From assembly GCA_964558295.1 (NCBI GenBank), contig CAZLDQ010000051.1, positions 1-29,806 on the forward strand: DNA of 29,806 nt, read 5' to 3'. Of the stretch, positions 6,073-13,966 are shown one piece after another (the stretch's first letter is position 1; the number at the start of each line of letters is the position of its first letter). The translations under genes were made by a program, and so were the position numbers. This stretch comes from JBDKTH01 sp964558295 (GTDB lineage Bacteria; Planctomycetota; Planctomycetia; Pirellulales; Thermoguttaceae). Under the pieces are notes generated by a model that was not told the origin of the DNA, did not search any database, and saw only the letters and a list, made by a program, of their open reading frames with translations.

Positions 6073-8679
6073 CTACTTCACTACGAACCGATAGTTGAGG
6101 ATTCGAGGGCCGCCGATCTCTTCGGCGCGGAGCCAGAGGGTTTGGCCCAGGAGCTGCGCGCTATCGGAGAGGCGATAGGACTTGCGGTCTTCGCCTTGGC
6201 CAAGATTGACGATCTGCGTCGTCTGCCGACGTCGGCCGGGGGCGTACAAGTAGCAACGGAAGTTGACGACCTGATTGCCCGCATTGATGAAACGCTGGTC
6301 GACCTCCATCACGTCCGGCTCCTCCCGCCGCGTGGTCACCTCGATCTTCACATCCCCCTGGCCGACTTCGATCTGGCGGTAGACGCAGAATCGGACGGGT
6401 GGGTTGGTGTGGAGCATGTATTCGACACGGATTTTTTGCGGCCCGGTGGTGGCGTCATCGGCGAGGACAATCTTGAAGGGCACCTCGGATGCTTTGTTCG
6501 GTTCGAGCTGCAGCGGGACATCTTGTGGCTCGACTTTCCAGCCCTCCGGCACCAGGAGGCGAAGTTTTCCAGTGACGTTCTTATCGGTGGGGTTCTTCAG
6601 CCGTAAGACGTTGTCATGGCGGACTGCGGGAATGCGGGGAATCGTGGCTTTGGCAAAGGACGTTTCCTGCCGCCACCGGACAATGTCTGGGGCGATTCCC
6701 AACACGAAGGTCGGCAAGGGGCCGACCGCAATTGCTTGCCCTTCCTCGTCGTTTTGCACTTTGGGCGAGGGGACCGGCCGGCCCCAGGGATCGAGTTGTT
6801 GGATCGCCTGGCCCAGGTAGAGCACCTCCTGCTGCGGTGTGCGGTTCCAGACGATCATCACCGCCTCTTTGGGCCGCATGAAGATCCGGTTGGGACTCTC
6901 ATTGGGAAGCCCGTTGCTGCCGGCAAAACTCGCGCCCCCCAGGGCGAGGGCCGTGGTCCGCCAGGGGAGAAACAGTTCGCCGGGGGTGCCATCGGGGTTC
7001 ATCACTCCATGGGTGGGGTCGAAGGGATCGGCTAGGAATACCCCTTGGGCATGGTGGATATTGGCCGCCATCATCTGATTCAGGAGATTGTCGACGCGTG
7101 CATCGAGCGGATTCTCCGCGGGCGGTAACGGCTCGACGACTACCCAGCGTTGCAATGGCGTCTCCTGCGTCAAGTCGAGGGTATCGCCGAGTTTCTCCGG
7201 CGTCAGCGGTGGACTGGCCGAGAGGGCGAGGAAACGCCAAGGGGTCTTGCCCTGAGGACCTTGCGGCAGACTCTGGGCCCAGTCCCAGGCGAACCCCACA
7301 TTGACGTTGTTGCCCAGGCGGTCCAATTCCGCTTTGACCTGACTCATCCGGTCGGCCAGACGCGGCGTATCGACGAAACTCCGCTCGCGGTCGTCACCCA
7401 ACTGCCACCAGCGGACCTGAACGGCCATCCGTGCCAGCGTCAACTCGACGCTCGGATACCAGATCTTCGGGTCCTGCAGGAAGACTTCGGCCACCGTGAG
7501 TGGGCGTCGGGCCGGCTGGTGACGCAAGGCGTCGGGTGGGATCAGGAGTCCCACCAATTCGATCCCCTGGCTTCCGAGGCTTTCGACAAAGGAAACGAGC
7601 GCGGCCATCTTCTCAGAAAAGTGGGCCTCGTCGTACCAGACAGGATACTTGGCCCAGCGAATCCCCGCTTGCCCGAGCAGGTCGGCTAGAACAGGTGGGG
7701 GGAGTGGTTTCTCGCCCTGGGGGAGCGTCCAGCCAAACTCGCTTCCGTCGGCCGGGCGTTGGGGGGTGAGCACGACCAGACTCATCGCCGGGCGATGATG
7801 TGGGGACTCGCGCCCCTGCATCGTTGCATAGAGCCGATAGAATCCCGGGCCGGGAATCGGTGGCTGCCAGTGCGTAATCCCGATTAAGGGGGGCGGTTCT
7901 GCGGCCGTTGCCGAGGCCTCTTCAGCCGTCTCTGCCACACTCACTTCTGGGCGTTTGGCCTCGTTGGCCAGGATCGTGCCGTGCACATCCTCCAGAAAAA
8001 AATTGATGGCGATGTTCGCTTCCGTGAATCCCGAAGCCTTGCAGGTTACCGGGATGTCTTTGCTCGTAAACACCTGCAAGGGACTGTTCGTGGCAAGGGC
8101 CACCCGTGGCAACCGGCCGAGCCAGAGGTCGTCGAAGCGGGCGGACCCCTTTAGGTCGGCTTGGCCCTCCGGTTCCAAGTGGAGTCCAATCAGGACAAAC
8201 CGCACATGGTCATTTGGCGAGGCGATCGGGCCTAGGCGGAGTTTCTTCCAGCCTTGCGTATCGCGGAGTTTTGCCGATGGGTAGTGGTCGACTTCCTTCT
8301 GCTGAGCATCCAGGAAGGTCAGTGAGATCCACGCACGATCATGATCCAGCCCTTGGGTACGAACCAGTCCTTCGAGCACATACTCGTAGAATGTGCTGAC
8401 CGGGATCGGCGGGCTGTAGGCAACGGCCCCCGCCCCGTCCAATTCGATTCGCAGGCAGTGTTTGCCGACGGGGGTCGTTTCGGCGATGATCTCGATGGGG
8501 AGATAGCGGGGGTAGTTGGGGCCCCGGCGGCGGGTCCAGTTGTCGGGCCACGCGTCGTAGTTCTGGTCCCACTTCTCACCAAACGCGCAGTGAAAGACCT
8601 CGGTGGCCTCGGGATACCGCCCCTCAATAGGCGCAGTCGGAGCGAGCGTTACAATCAATAGAGGCAATAAAACATTCAT
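6073..8679 (-). CDS. Large secreted glycosidase-like multidomain protein
   Basis: An 868-residue protein with a signal peptide (MNVLLPLLIVTLAPTAP). Residues about 25-190 look like a jelly-roll carbohydrate-binding module (FHCAFGEKWD, HCLRIELDGAGAVAYSP, FDDLWLGRLPR). After a beta-domain comes a barrel-like stretch at about 310-580 (LADLLGQAGIRWAKYPVWYDE, then VRWWQLGDDRERSF, VNVGFAWDWAQSLP). The C-terminal 220 residues are beta-sandwich-like, in the style of alpha-galactosidase NEW3/Ig-like domains (LRLKNPTDKNVTGKLRLLVP). In clan GH-A enzymes a WQxGNE-type motif holds the acid/base Glu; here the equivalent reads WQLGDD, so catalysis is doubtful. The ATG at 8679 has CAGGG eight bases upstream. 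It is transcribed away from the sugar-isomerase-like gene. Substrate unknown. Confidence 0.8.
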   Translation of the reverse strand: MNVLLPLLIVTLAPTAPIEGRYPEATEVFHCAFGEKWDQNYDAWPDNWTRRRGPNYPRYLPIEIIAETTPVGKHCLRIELDGAGAVAYSPPIPVSTFYEYVLEGLVRTQGLDHDRAWISLTFLDAQQKEVDHYPSAKLRDTQGWKKLRLGPIASPNDHVRFVLIGLHLEPEGQADLKGSARFDDLWLGRLPRVALATNSPLQVFTSKDIPVTCKASGFTEANIAINFFLEDVHGTILANEAKRPEVSVAETAEEASATAAEPPPLIGITHWQPPIPGPGFYRLYATMQGRESPHHRPAMSLVVLTPQRPADGSEFGWTLPQGEKPLPPPVLADLLGQAGIRWAKYPVWYDEAHFSEKMAALVSFVESLGSQGIELVGLLIPPDALRHQPARRPLTVAEVFLQDPKIWYPSVELTLARMAVQVRWWQLGDDRERSFVDTPRLADRMSQVKAELDRLGNNVNVGFAWDWAQSLPQGPQGKTPWRFLALSASPPLTPEKLGDTLDLTQETPLQRWVVVEPLPPAENPLDARVDNLLNQMMAANIHHAQGVFLADPFDPTHGVMNPDGTPGELFLPWRTTALALGGASFAGSNGLPNESPNRIFMRPKEAVMIVWNRTPQQEVLYLGQAIQQLDPWGRPVPSPKVQNDEEGQAIAVGPLPTFVLGIAPDIVRWRQETSFAKATIPRIPAVRHDNVLRLKNPTDKNVTGKLRLLVPEGWKVEPQDVPLQLEPNKASEVPFKIVLADDATTGPQKIRVEYMLHTNPPVRFCVYRQIEVGQGDVKIEVTTRREEPDVMEVDQRFINAGNQVVNFRCYLYAPGRRRQTTQIVNLGQGEDRKSYRLSDSAQLLGQTLWLRAEEIGGPRILNYRFVVK

Positions 8680-8774
8680 TGACTGCCCTGCCGGTAAAGT
8701 GCACTGGACCAGTTCACTCTATCGTCCAACCTTGTCGTCCACTCGACCGGAAGACCGGCAATCGCTACGACCTG

Positions 8775-8780
8775 AAGGAG
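8775..8780 (+). promoter_or_regulatory. Ribosome binding site favouring a GTG start
   Basis: AAGGAG ends immediately before an in-frame ATG at 8781, leaving no spacer, but sits six bases before an in-frame GTG at 8787. The spacing favours GTG as the real start of the isomerase-like gene. Confidence 0.5.
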
Positions 8781-8786
8781 ATGGCT

Positions 8787-9566
8787 GTGGCCAAGCTCAA
8801 ACTCGCTGTGGATTTAGCCAGTTTTCGCCTCCCGCTGCGCGAGGCCCTGCCGGCAGCGGCCGACACGGGGGCTGAGGCGGTAGAACTCGACGCCCGAGGG
8901 GAAATCACCCCCCAACTTTCCCGAACCGGCATCCGCCAACTGCGGAAAATGCTCGACGACTTGCGCTTGCAAGTGGCGGCCGTCAGTTTCCGCACGCGCG
9001 GCGGGTACGCGACCCTGGAAGGGTTGGATCGACGCATCGCAGCGACCAAGGCGGCCATGGACTTGGCCTATCAGTTGGGCGCCTCGGTCGTCGTCAACCA
9101 CCTCGGCCCGCTCCCGGCTGACACCGGCTCCGAGGCGTGGCGCACGCTGATCGAAGTGCTTCAAGATCTCGGCGTCCATGGCCATCGGGCCGGCGCCCTG
9201 TTGGCCGCCGAGGCCGGGGCGGAAGTTGGGCCTGACCTGGCCCGCGTGCTGGAAGCCTTGCCGGAAGGAACCCTCGGGGTCGATTTGAATCCGGGCCGGT
9301 TGGTTGAAGGCGGCTTCTCGCCGGAAGAGACGGTTGCAGCGCTGGGCCGCTGGATTCTCCACGTCCACGCCAGCGACGCCGCTCCGCGCGGGTCGCAGAG
9401 TGAACCGCATCTGGTCGTTCCCGGCCGTGGCGCGGTCGATTTTCCCGCCCTGTTGGGCGCGTTGGACGAGGTCGGCTATCACGGCTATTTTACCGTTCAG
9501 GTGCCCAACTCAATGAGCCCACGGCAGGACTTGGCCGCGGCAGTGGAGTATGTACGGAGACTGTGA
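8787..9566 (+). CDS. Sugar phosphate isomerase/epimerase-like TIM-barrel protein
   Basis: About 259 residues with the xylose-isomerase-like TIM-barrel (AP endonuclease 2 superfamily) pattern. ALPAAADTGAEAVELDA is strand 1 and the substrate-side acidic residue; LAYQLGASVVVNHLGPL is a central strand; GVDLNPGRLVEGG and ILHVHASDAAPRG carry the metal-ligand-like Asp and His; and VPGRGAVDFPALLGALDEVGYHGYF is the typical C-terminal end (split here as VPGRGAVDFPALLG and ALDEVGYHGYF). There is no signal peptide, so it is cytoplasmic, unlike the Tat-exported relative at 21781-22632. The start is taken as GTG at 8787 on ribosome-site spacing, with ATG at 8781 as the alternative; the longer frame to 8679 has no support. 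The substrate cannot be read from the sequence. It diverges from the large secreted protein gene. Confidence 0.85.
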   Translation: MAKLKLAVDLASFRLPLREALPAAADTGAEAVELDARGEITPQLSRTGIRQLRKMLDDLRLQVAAVSFRTRGGYATLEGLDRRIAATKAAMDLAYQLGASVVVNHLGPLPADTGSEAWRTLIEVLQDLGVHGHRAGALLAAEAGAEVGPDLARVLEALPEGTLGVDLNPGRLVEGGFSPEETVAALGRWILHVHASDAAPRGSQSEPHLVVPGRGAVDFPALLGALDEVGYHGYFTVQVPNSMSPRQDLAAAVEYVRRL

Positions 9567-9614
9567 GGGAGGGGACTGGTTGACATCCATGGGACAGCGT
9601 CCTAGAATCCGGGT

Positions 9615-10289
9615 ATGCCAAGAGCCGCTCGCATTGCGCCGGGAGGATATGTCTACCACGTGCTCAATCGGGGGGTGGGGCAGATGACGCTCTTCACGAA
9701 CCCGGCCGATTACGAGATGTTTTTCGACGTTCTCGGCGAAACGCTGGCCAAGCTTCCCATGCGAATCGCGGCCTTCACGCTGATGCCCGATCACTGGCAT
9801 TTTGTGGTCTGGCCAGAGGAAGACGGACAACTGGGCCGGTTCTTCCAGCGGCTCACGGGGACGCATGTGGCCCGCTGGACACAAGCCAAGCATCGGGTGG
9901 GCTTGGGGCACGTCTATCAAGGCCGTTTCAAGTCGTTTCCCGTGCAAACGGACGACCATTTCTATCAGGTCGTACGCTATGTCGAGCGGAACGCCCTGCG
10001 TGCGGATCTGGTGGCCAAGGCGACCGATTGGCCCTGGTCGAGCCTCGGGATTCGCACGCATGGCACGAAGGAACAACGCGACTTGCTGGCCACTTGGCCG
10101 GTGCGGCGCCCGCGCGACTGGCTCCGCTATGTGAACCGCCGGGAGCCGAAAGCTGAGTTGACTGCCTTGCGGCTCAGTGTCCAGCGCGGGGCCCCTTACG
10201 GGGACGAAGGCTGGGTCGCAACGACTGCCGAGGAACTCGGACTCCAATCATCGCTTCGCCCTCGCGGTCGTCCCCGCAAGTCAACCTAA
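9615..10289 (+). CDS. REP-associated tyrosine transposase (RAYT, Y1_Tnp/IS200-like)
   Basis: The 224-residue protein has the complete RAYT/Y1 transposase signature. The opening is PGGYVYHVLNRG (10-20). The metal-binding HUH motif is in TLMPDHWHFVVWP (H60, W61, H62). YQGRFKSFPV follows, and VVRYVERNALRADLV carries the candidate catalytic Tyr (Y122). RAYTs nick and rejoin single-stranded DNA at short palindromes marked by a GTAG-type tetranucleotide. They are normally single-copy domesticated genes rather than insertion sequences, and no flanking inverted repeats of an IS are seen here. Two palindromic repeats with GTAG feet occur elsewhere in the window (1244-1370, 3937-4054) and are candidate substrates. 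ATG at 9615 is used; no strong ribosome site is visible. Confidence 0.93.
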   Translation: MPRAARIAPGGYVYHVLNRGVGQMTLFTNPADYEMFFDVLGETLAKLPMRIAAFTLMPDHWHFVVWPEEDGQLGRFFQRLTGTHVARWTQAKHRVGLGHVYQGRFKSFPVQTDDHFYQVVRYVERNALRADLVAKATDWPWSSLGIRTHGTKEQRDLLATWPVRRPRDWLRYVNRREPKAELTALRLSVQRGAPYGDEGWVATTAEELGLQSSLRPRGRPRKST

Positions 10290-10354
10290 CACTGGATTCC
10301 GCCGTGGCAGCGGAGGGAACATTCTTTGGTTGGAACACCCTAGCCGTTCGGGAC

Positions 10355-13297
10355 CTATCGCCATCGGCGTTTTGACGTCTGAAGCGAGAAACTGGCGTCC
10401 GAGGTTCGTGTGGTGGCCATCTGGCCCGAGCCCGCTCCGGATTGCAGGAGATTCGTGTTGTAGCCGAAGAGCAAGCTGTTCCCCAAAAGCCGGGAGTTTT
10501 GCGTCACGCTGGCCGAACTTTGCGTCGTTGCTGGCGCTGCAACCTCTCCCAGCACTTTGAAAACGGCGTCGGTCGCGGCCTGGGATGACGTGGCGTCTGT
10601 GTCAGACGACAACGTCGTCGTCTCGCTGGGGCTTGAGGTCATCAGCCAGGGAGCGGTCATCCCCCCCCAGCCGAAGCCTTGCGGGGTCCCAAGGATCTTC
10701 TGCCAGACCGTGCCCCACGGACTGCTTTGCAACCAGTCGATCAAACCTCCCATGTCGGAGACGCCGACACTCGAAACCGACGTATCAGCGACCGACGTAT
10801 TGGCGACCGACGTGTCAGAAGCTTGCGTGTCAGAAGCTTGCGTGTCAGAAGCCTGCGTGTCAGAAGCCTGCGTATCAGAAGCCTGCGTATCAGAGGCCTG
10901 CGTGTCAGAGGCTTGCGTGTCAGAGACTGCCTTGGTGCTGTTGCTGGACGAGTATCCGTAAGGCCAGCAATAGGGAGGTCGATTGCCGAAGTTGGGCACC
11001 ATGGTCTTGCCAAACGTGCCCTGCAAGGTTTCGCCCGACGTGACGGTCACCGTGTATGAGTACAATGGACGGGTCTGGGTCCAACCCGGCTGCGCTTCTT
11101 CGCGGATTACGTACGTCCCCGGCTTCAGGTTGTCGATACGGTACAGTCCGTCTTCCGACATGCACCACCAGCCGGACGAGGTCGAGTCGGGATGGGTGAT
11201 GTCGAACGGTTCGTCGGGATCTCGCGTGCCATCGTTGTCCAGGTCGATATAGATCGTCCAGCCGTTCAAGCCCGGCTCGCCCCAGCACCACCAATAGTCC
11301 CAGCAGCCGTTTCCATTCTGGTCACACCACTTGTATCCTTCGATGATCGCCGGTTTCCAGTCGCCGAAGTTGGGCGGTTCGGTCGTTTCGCAGTGCCCCT
11401 CGACGACGCCACCGGCCGTCACCGTAACCGTGTGGGCATCGGGATACGGACTGGCCGTTTCTCCCGGATAGCTCTGGGTCCAGCCGGTCGGCATGATTTC
11501 GCGGATCACATAGGTCCCGGGCTCGAGATCTTCAAACGTGTACTTGCCCTGGCAACCCGTGGGGCAGCAGGGAGTGCCTGCCGAGCTGGCGGTGACGGTT
11601 GAGGGTTCATCTGGATCGAGGCCACCATTGTTGTTCAGATCCAGATAGATTGTCCAGCCATTCAAGCCCGGCTCGCCGGTGTCCCATTCGCCATCGGCGT
11701 CGAGATCATGCCACTTGTAGCCGATAATGTCGCCGGTTTCTTGCTGGTTGCCGAAGGCGAGATCGGCTTGCACAATCTCGGTGAAGAAGTTGTCGGGATC
11801 GAGGGGATCGTCGGGATTCGGGGTAAGCCCAGCTTCCCCGGCGGCGGCCACATACTCGTCACCAGCGGTCAAGGTGATATCTACCGGGTCTGTGGTTGTT
11901 TGGAGCCAGCCCGACTGCACCGTTTCGCGCACGCGGTAGGTTCCGGGAAGCAGATTGGTAAACGAGTAGATACCCTGTTCGTCTTCCTCGATGATGCCAT
12001 TTCCGTCGAGATCCTCGTCGGCGGTGAGGACGGGTTGGACGATATTGCCGTCAGCGTCGACGACGGGGTTGTCAGCGGTATCGGTCAGCGTGATCTCCCA
12101 CCCGTTGAGCCGAGGTTCGCCCGGGTCCTCGACGCCATTGCCGTTCAGGTCATTGAACTTATGTCCATGGATGGACGCGGTCGGCTCGAATTGAACCGTC
12201 GGCGAGGCAGTCGATCCGAGGGTAGTCTGAATGTCGGCGGTTGTGCCGAGCGTGCCGGGATTGTAGGTTTCCGGGTCGCCTGCTCCGAAGGCGGTGGCAA
12301 AGGCCTCGTTCGTGGCGGGGGTTGTGGGATCCAGGTCAGGTAATCCACCGAGGTCGGCGGCGATTGTGTTCAACGCGTCGATCCGGTCAGTCTGGGAGAC
12401 GTACGTCGTATTCGGCGTCATCACCGACGACTCGTCGGTGCGAACGACGAGCCCCTCGTCGGTCAGGAAGAAGCGTTCGGGAACGAGTCGCCCCTCGGCG
12501 TCGGTCAGTCCCGTGACGTCAATGAAACCATTTCCCGCCAGGGTGGTGCCTTCGAAGGTGGTGGATTCGGTGAACAAGAAATAGCCTTGGCTGGCCGTGG
12601 GGACGAGGGCGTTAATGGAAATCTGGTTGACCTCGCCGTCGGCGTCATTGACGAGATTGAAGATCCCCGGTCCGCCGCCGAGCGGGTCGGCCAGCGTATT
12701 GGCGGCCCCTGGATTATTGCCGGGGTCAACGACATCCTCTGGTGCCTTAAGATCCCACACGGCGATCGGTTCGAGGAGCGTTGTGCCATCGGCCGAGGTT
12801 GCACCCCAGGTGAGCGGGTCAAATTGGTTGTACGTGACACCGTCAGGGAGGACGAAGAGCGCCAACCGCCCTTCCGTGGCCCGGAAGGTGGGATTGGCCC
12901 CGGCCGTCGTGGTTCCGCGGAGCGCATAGACGGCCACGATCTGGGCTCCGTCATACTGAGCGTCGATCCCGCCGCCAAGAAGAAAACCGTATTGGTCGAG
13001 AAGGTTAGAACCCACGGTGACGACCGTTCCTCCGGCCTGAGACGTGTTGCTATCGACGTTGTTGTTGAACGTCTGCCCCAAGGAACTACTGCCGGTGATC
13101 AGATTCACATCCGCGGCGGTAGTGCCATTGAGTTCGATTTCACCCAGTTTGACGAGCGCATCAGGCGACACGCTCAATAATTCACGTTTCTCGAGCGATT
13201 CGACGCGCAAGAGCCGCTGCGCGTTACGGCGGGCAGCAGTGTACTGGGAACGGCAACGGGAACGATTGGCGTGTCGAGGATGTAGTGAACCGATCAT
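10355..13297 (-). CDS. Large secreted SdrD/Cna-B-like repeat protein with LEKRELLS motif
   Basis: A 980-residue protein. A basic N-terminus leads into VESLEKRELLS (33-42), the planctomycete N-terminal motif of large extracellular proteins. Residues about 45-370 are a beta-rich, Thr/Asp/Gly-rich domain of unknown type. Three SdrD-like B domains follow, at about 377, 524 and 652. Each opens with a G-x-K-W/F-x-D calcium-loop motif (DLNGNGVEDPGEP, DLDADGEWDTGEP, DQNGNGCWD) and contains LxPGTYxIRE. Second Asp-rich loops (DLNNNGGLDPDEP, DLDNDGTRDPDEP) suggest many Ca2+ sites. A Ser/Thr-rich tail at about 785-980 holds seven SDTQA pentapeptides. No LPxTG, dockerin or membrane anchor is seen. AGGAGG about eight bases before the ATG supports the start. 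The likely role is cell-surface adhesion or envelope structure. Confidence 0.9.
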   Translation of the reverse strand: MIGSLHPRHANRSRCRSQYTAARRNAQRLLRVESLEKRELLSVSPDALVKLGEIELNGTTAADVNLITGSSSLGQTFNNNVDSNTSQAGGTVVTVGSNLLDQYGFLLGGGIDAQYDGAQIVAVYALRGTTTAGANPTFRATEGRLALFVLPDGVTYNQFDPLTWGATSADGTTLLEPIAVWDLKAPEDVVDPGNNPGAANTLADPLGGGPGIFNLVNDADGEVNQISINALVPTASQGYFLFTESTTFEGTTLAGNGFIDVTGLTDAEGRLVPERFFLTDEGLVVRTDESSVMTPNTTYVSQTDRIDALNTIAADLGGLPDLDPTTPATNEAFATAFGAGDPETYNPGTLGTTADIQTTLGSTASPTVQFEPTASIHGHKFNDLNGNGVEDPGEPRLNGWEITLTDTADNPVVDADGNIVQPVLTADEDLDGNGIIEEDEQGIYSFTNLLPGTYRVRETVQSGWLQTTTDPVDITLTAGDEYVAAAGEAGLTPNPDDPLDPDNFFTEIVQADLAFGNQQETGDIIGYKWHDLDADGEWDTGEPGLNGWTIYLDLNNNGGLDPDEPSTVTASSAGTPCCPTGCQGKYTFEDLEPGTYVIREIMPTGWTQSYPGETASPYPDAHTVTVTAGGVVEGHCETTEPPNFGDWKPAIIEGYKWCDQNGNGCWDYWWCWGEPGLNGWTIYIDLDNDGTRDPDEPFDITHPDSTSSGWWCMSEDGLYRIDNLKPGTYVIREEAQPGWTQTRPLYSYTVTVTSGETLQGTFGKTMVPNFGNRPPYCWPYGYSSSNSTKAVSDTQASDTQASDTQASDTQASDTQASDTQASDTQASDTSVANTSVADTSVSSVGVSDMGGLIDWLQSSPWGTVWQKILGTPQGFGWGGMTAPWLMTSSPSETTTLSSDTDATSSQAATDAVFKVLGEVAAPATTQSSASVTQNSRLLGNSLLFGYNTNLLQSGAGSGQMATTRTSDASFSLQTSKRRWR
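10824..10928. repeat. Seven 15-bp tandem repeats encoding SDTQA
   Basis: Seven head-to-tail 15-bp units (consensus TGCGTGTCAGAAGCT on the plus strand) lie inside the SdrD-like gene and encode pentapeptide SDTQA on the minus strand. Units differ only at a few third-codon positions. Degenerate neighbours (ADTSV, ANTSV) extend the array to about 10780. Because the unit is a multiple of three, copy-number change would keep the reading frame. Confidence 0.9.
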
Positions 13298-13457
13298 AGA
13301 GTCTCCTCCTGGGGCCAGAGCCTTGGTCAGGGCTCAGGAATCACATTGCGGAAACAACGAGGAGAGTACTCACTCTCCTTGCGGACGACCTTCGGAATTG
13401 ATCGCTGCGTGGACAACGAGGCTTTGCTGTACATGCCGTGCGTCTGCCGGCGGCATT

Positions 13458-13844
13458 CTACGGCCGCTGCGCTCGCGGCAAGTCCCGCCGCCAGACCGGG
13501 GCGATCGTATCGTTGGATTCAAACGGTTCGACTTGACGCGAATGACGCTGTGCCGGCATATCGGCGGGGCAAGGGACACTTTGTGTGGCGAGCCGTGCCC
13601 AGCGTTCGACGACGGATCGCAAGCGGCTCGGACGTGCTGCTTGCGTCATGATGACTAGGGCGTTCACCCTCTCTGCACGCTCAGTGATGTGCCACACGCG
13701 ACCGTCCGGGATTCTCTCGGCAAGTGCTTGGGCGATGCGCGTACGGCATTCTACCGCACAGCTTGCAGGCCACCTTGTCGGGAGCCAGGCTGGCAGGACT
13801 GGCGGTGCTTGCATTTCTTGCATCATTAGAGGAGCAGTTGCCAT
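13458..13844 (-). CDS. Possible small hypothetical protein
   Basis: This is an open frame of 128 residues from ATG at 13844, lying in a 640-base gap between the SdrD-like gene and the biosynthetic operon. The middle reads like a genuine amphipathic helical protein (RIAQALAERIPDGRVWHIT, then RVNALVIMTQAARPSRLRSV), with G/C favoured at third codon positions. The C-terminal 40 residues are basic and less protein-like. No domain is recognised, no good ribosome site precedes the ATG, and a second start (MMQEMQ) lies six codons in. The rest of the gap shows nothing else. It may be a real orphan gene or chance open frame; the evidence is balanced. Confidence 0.42.
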   Translation of the reverse strand: MATAPLMMQEMQAPPVLPAWLPTRWPASCAVECRTRIAQALAERIPDGRVWHITERAERVNALVIMTQAARPSRLRSVVERWARLATQSVPCPADMPAQRHSRQVEPFESNDTIAPVWRRDLPRAQRP

Positions 13845-13966
13845 TGATCCGCCGCCATGATCCGGGATAGATTCGCGTCGAGTAACGCCCAACCAACGGC
13901 AGCCGGTCCCCAACGCCAGGGACGGCCGTAGTTCCGGTGCTGCCGGGGCGTCTTGGGAGTATTCGC

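Noticed and set aside
10824..10928. Possible CRISPR-like array
   Set aside because: Units are directly adjacent with no spacers and encode a pentapeptide repeat; no cas genes are present.
10557..11059. Several overlapping plus-strand open frames and one extra minus-strand frame over the SDTQA array
   Set aside because: A 15-bp repeat without stops is open in many frames at once. The true frame is the 980-residue SdrD-like protein, which extends far on both sides.
13044..13658. 204-residue plus-strand frame across the start of the SdrD-like gene
   Set aside because: Its first half is antisense to that gene's well-supported N-terminus, and the second half has no coherent composition.
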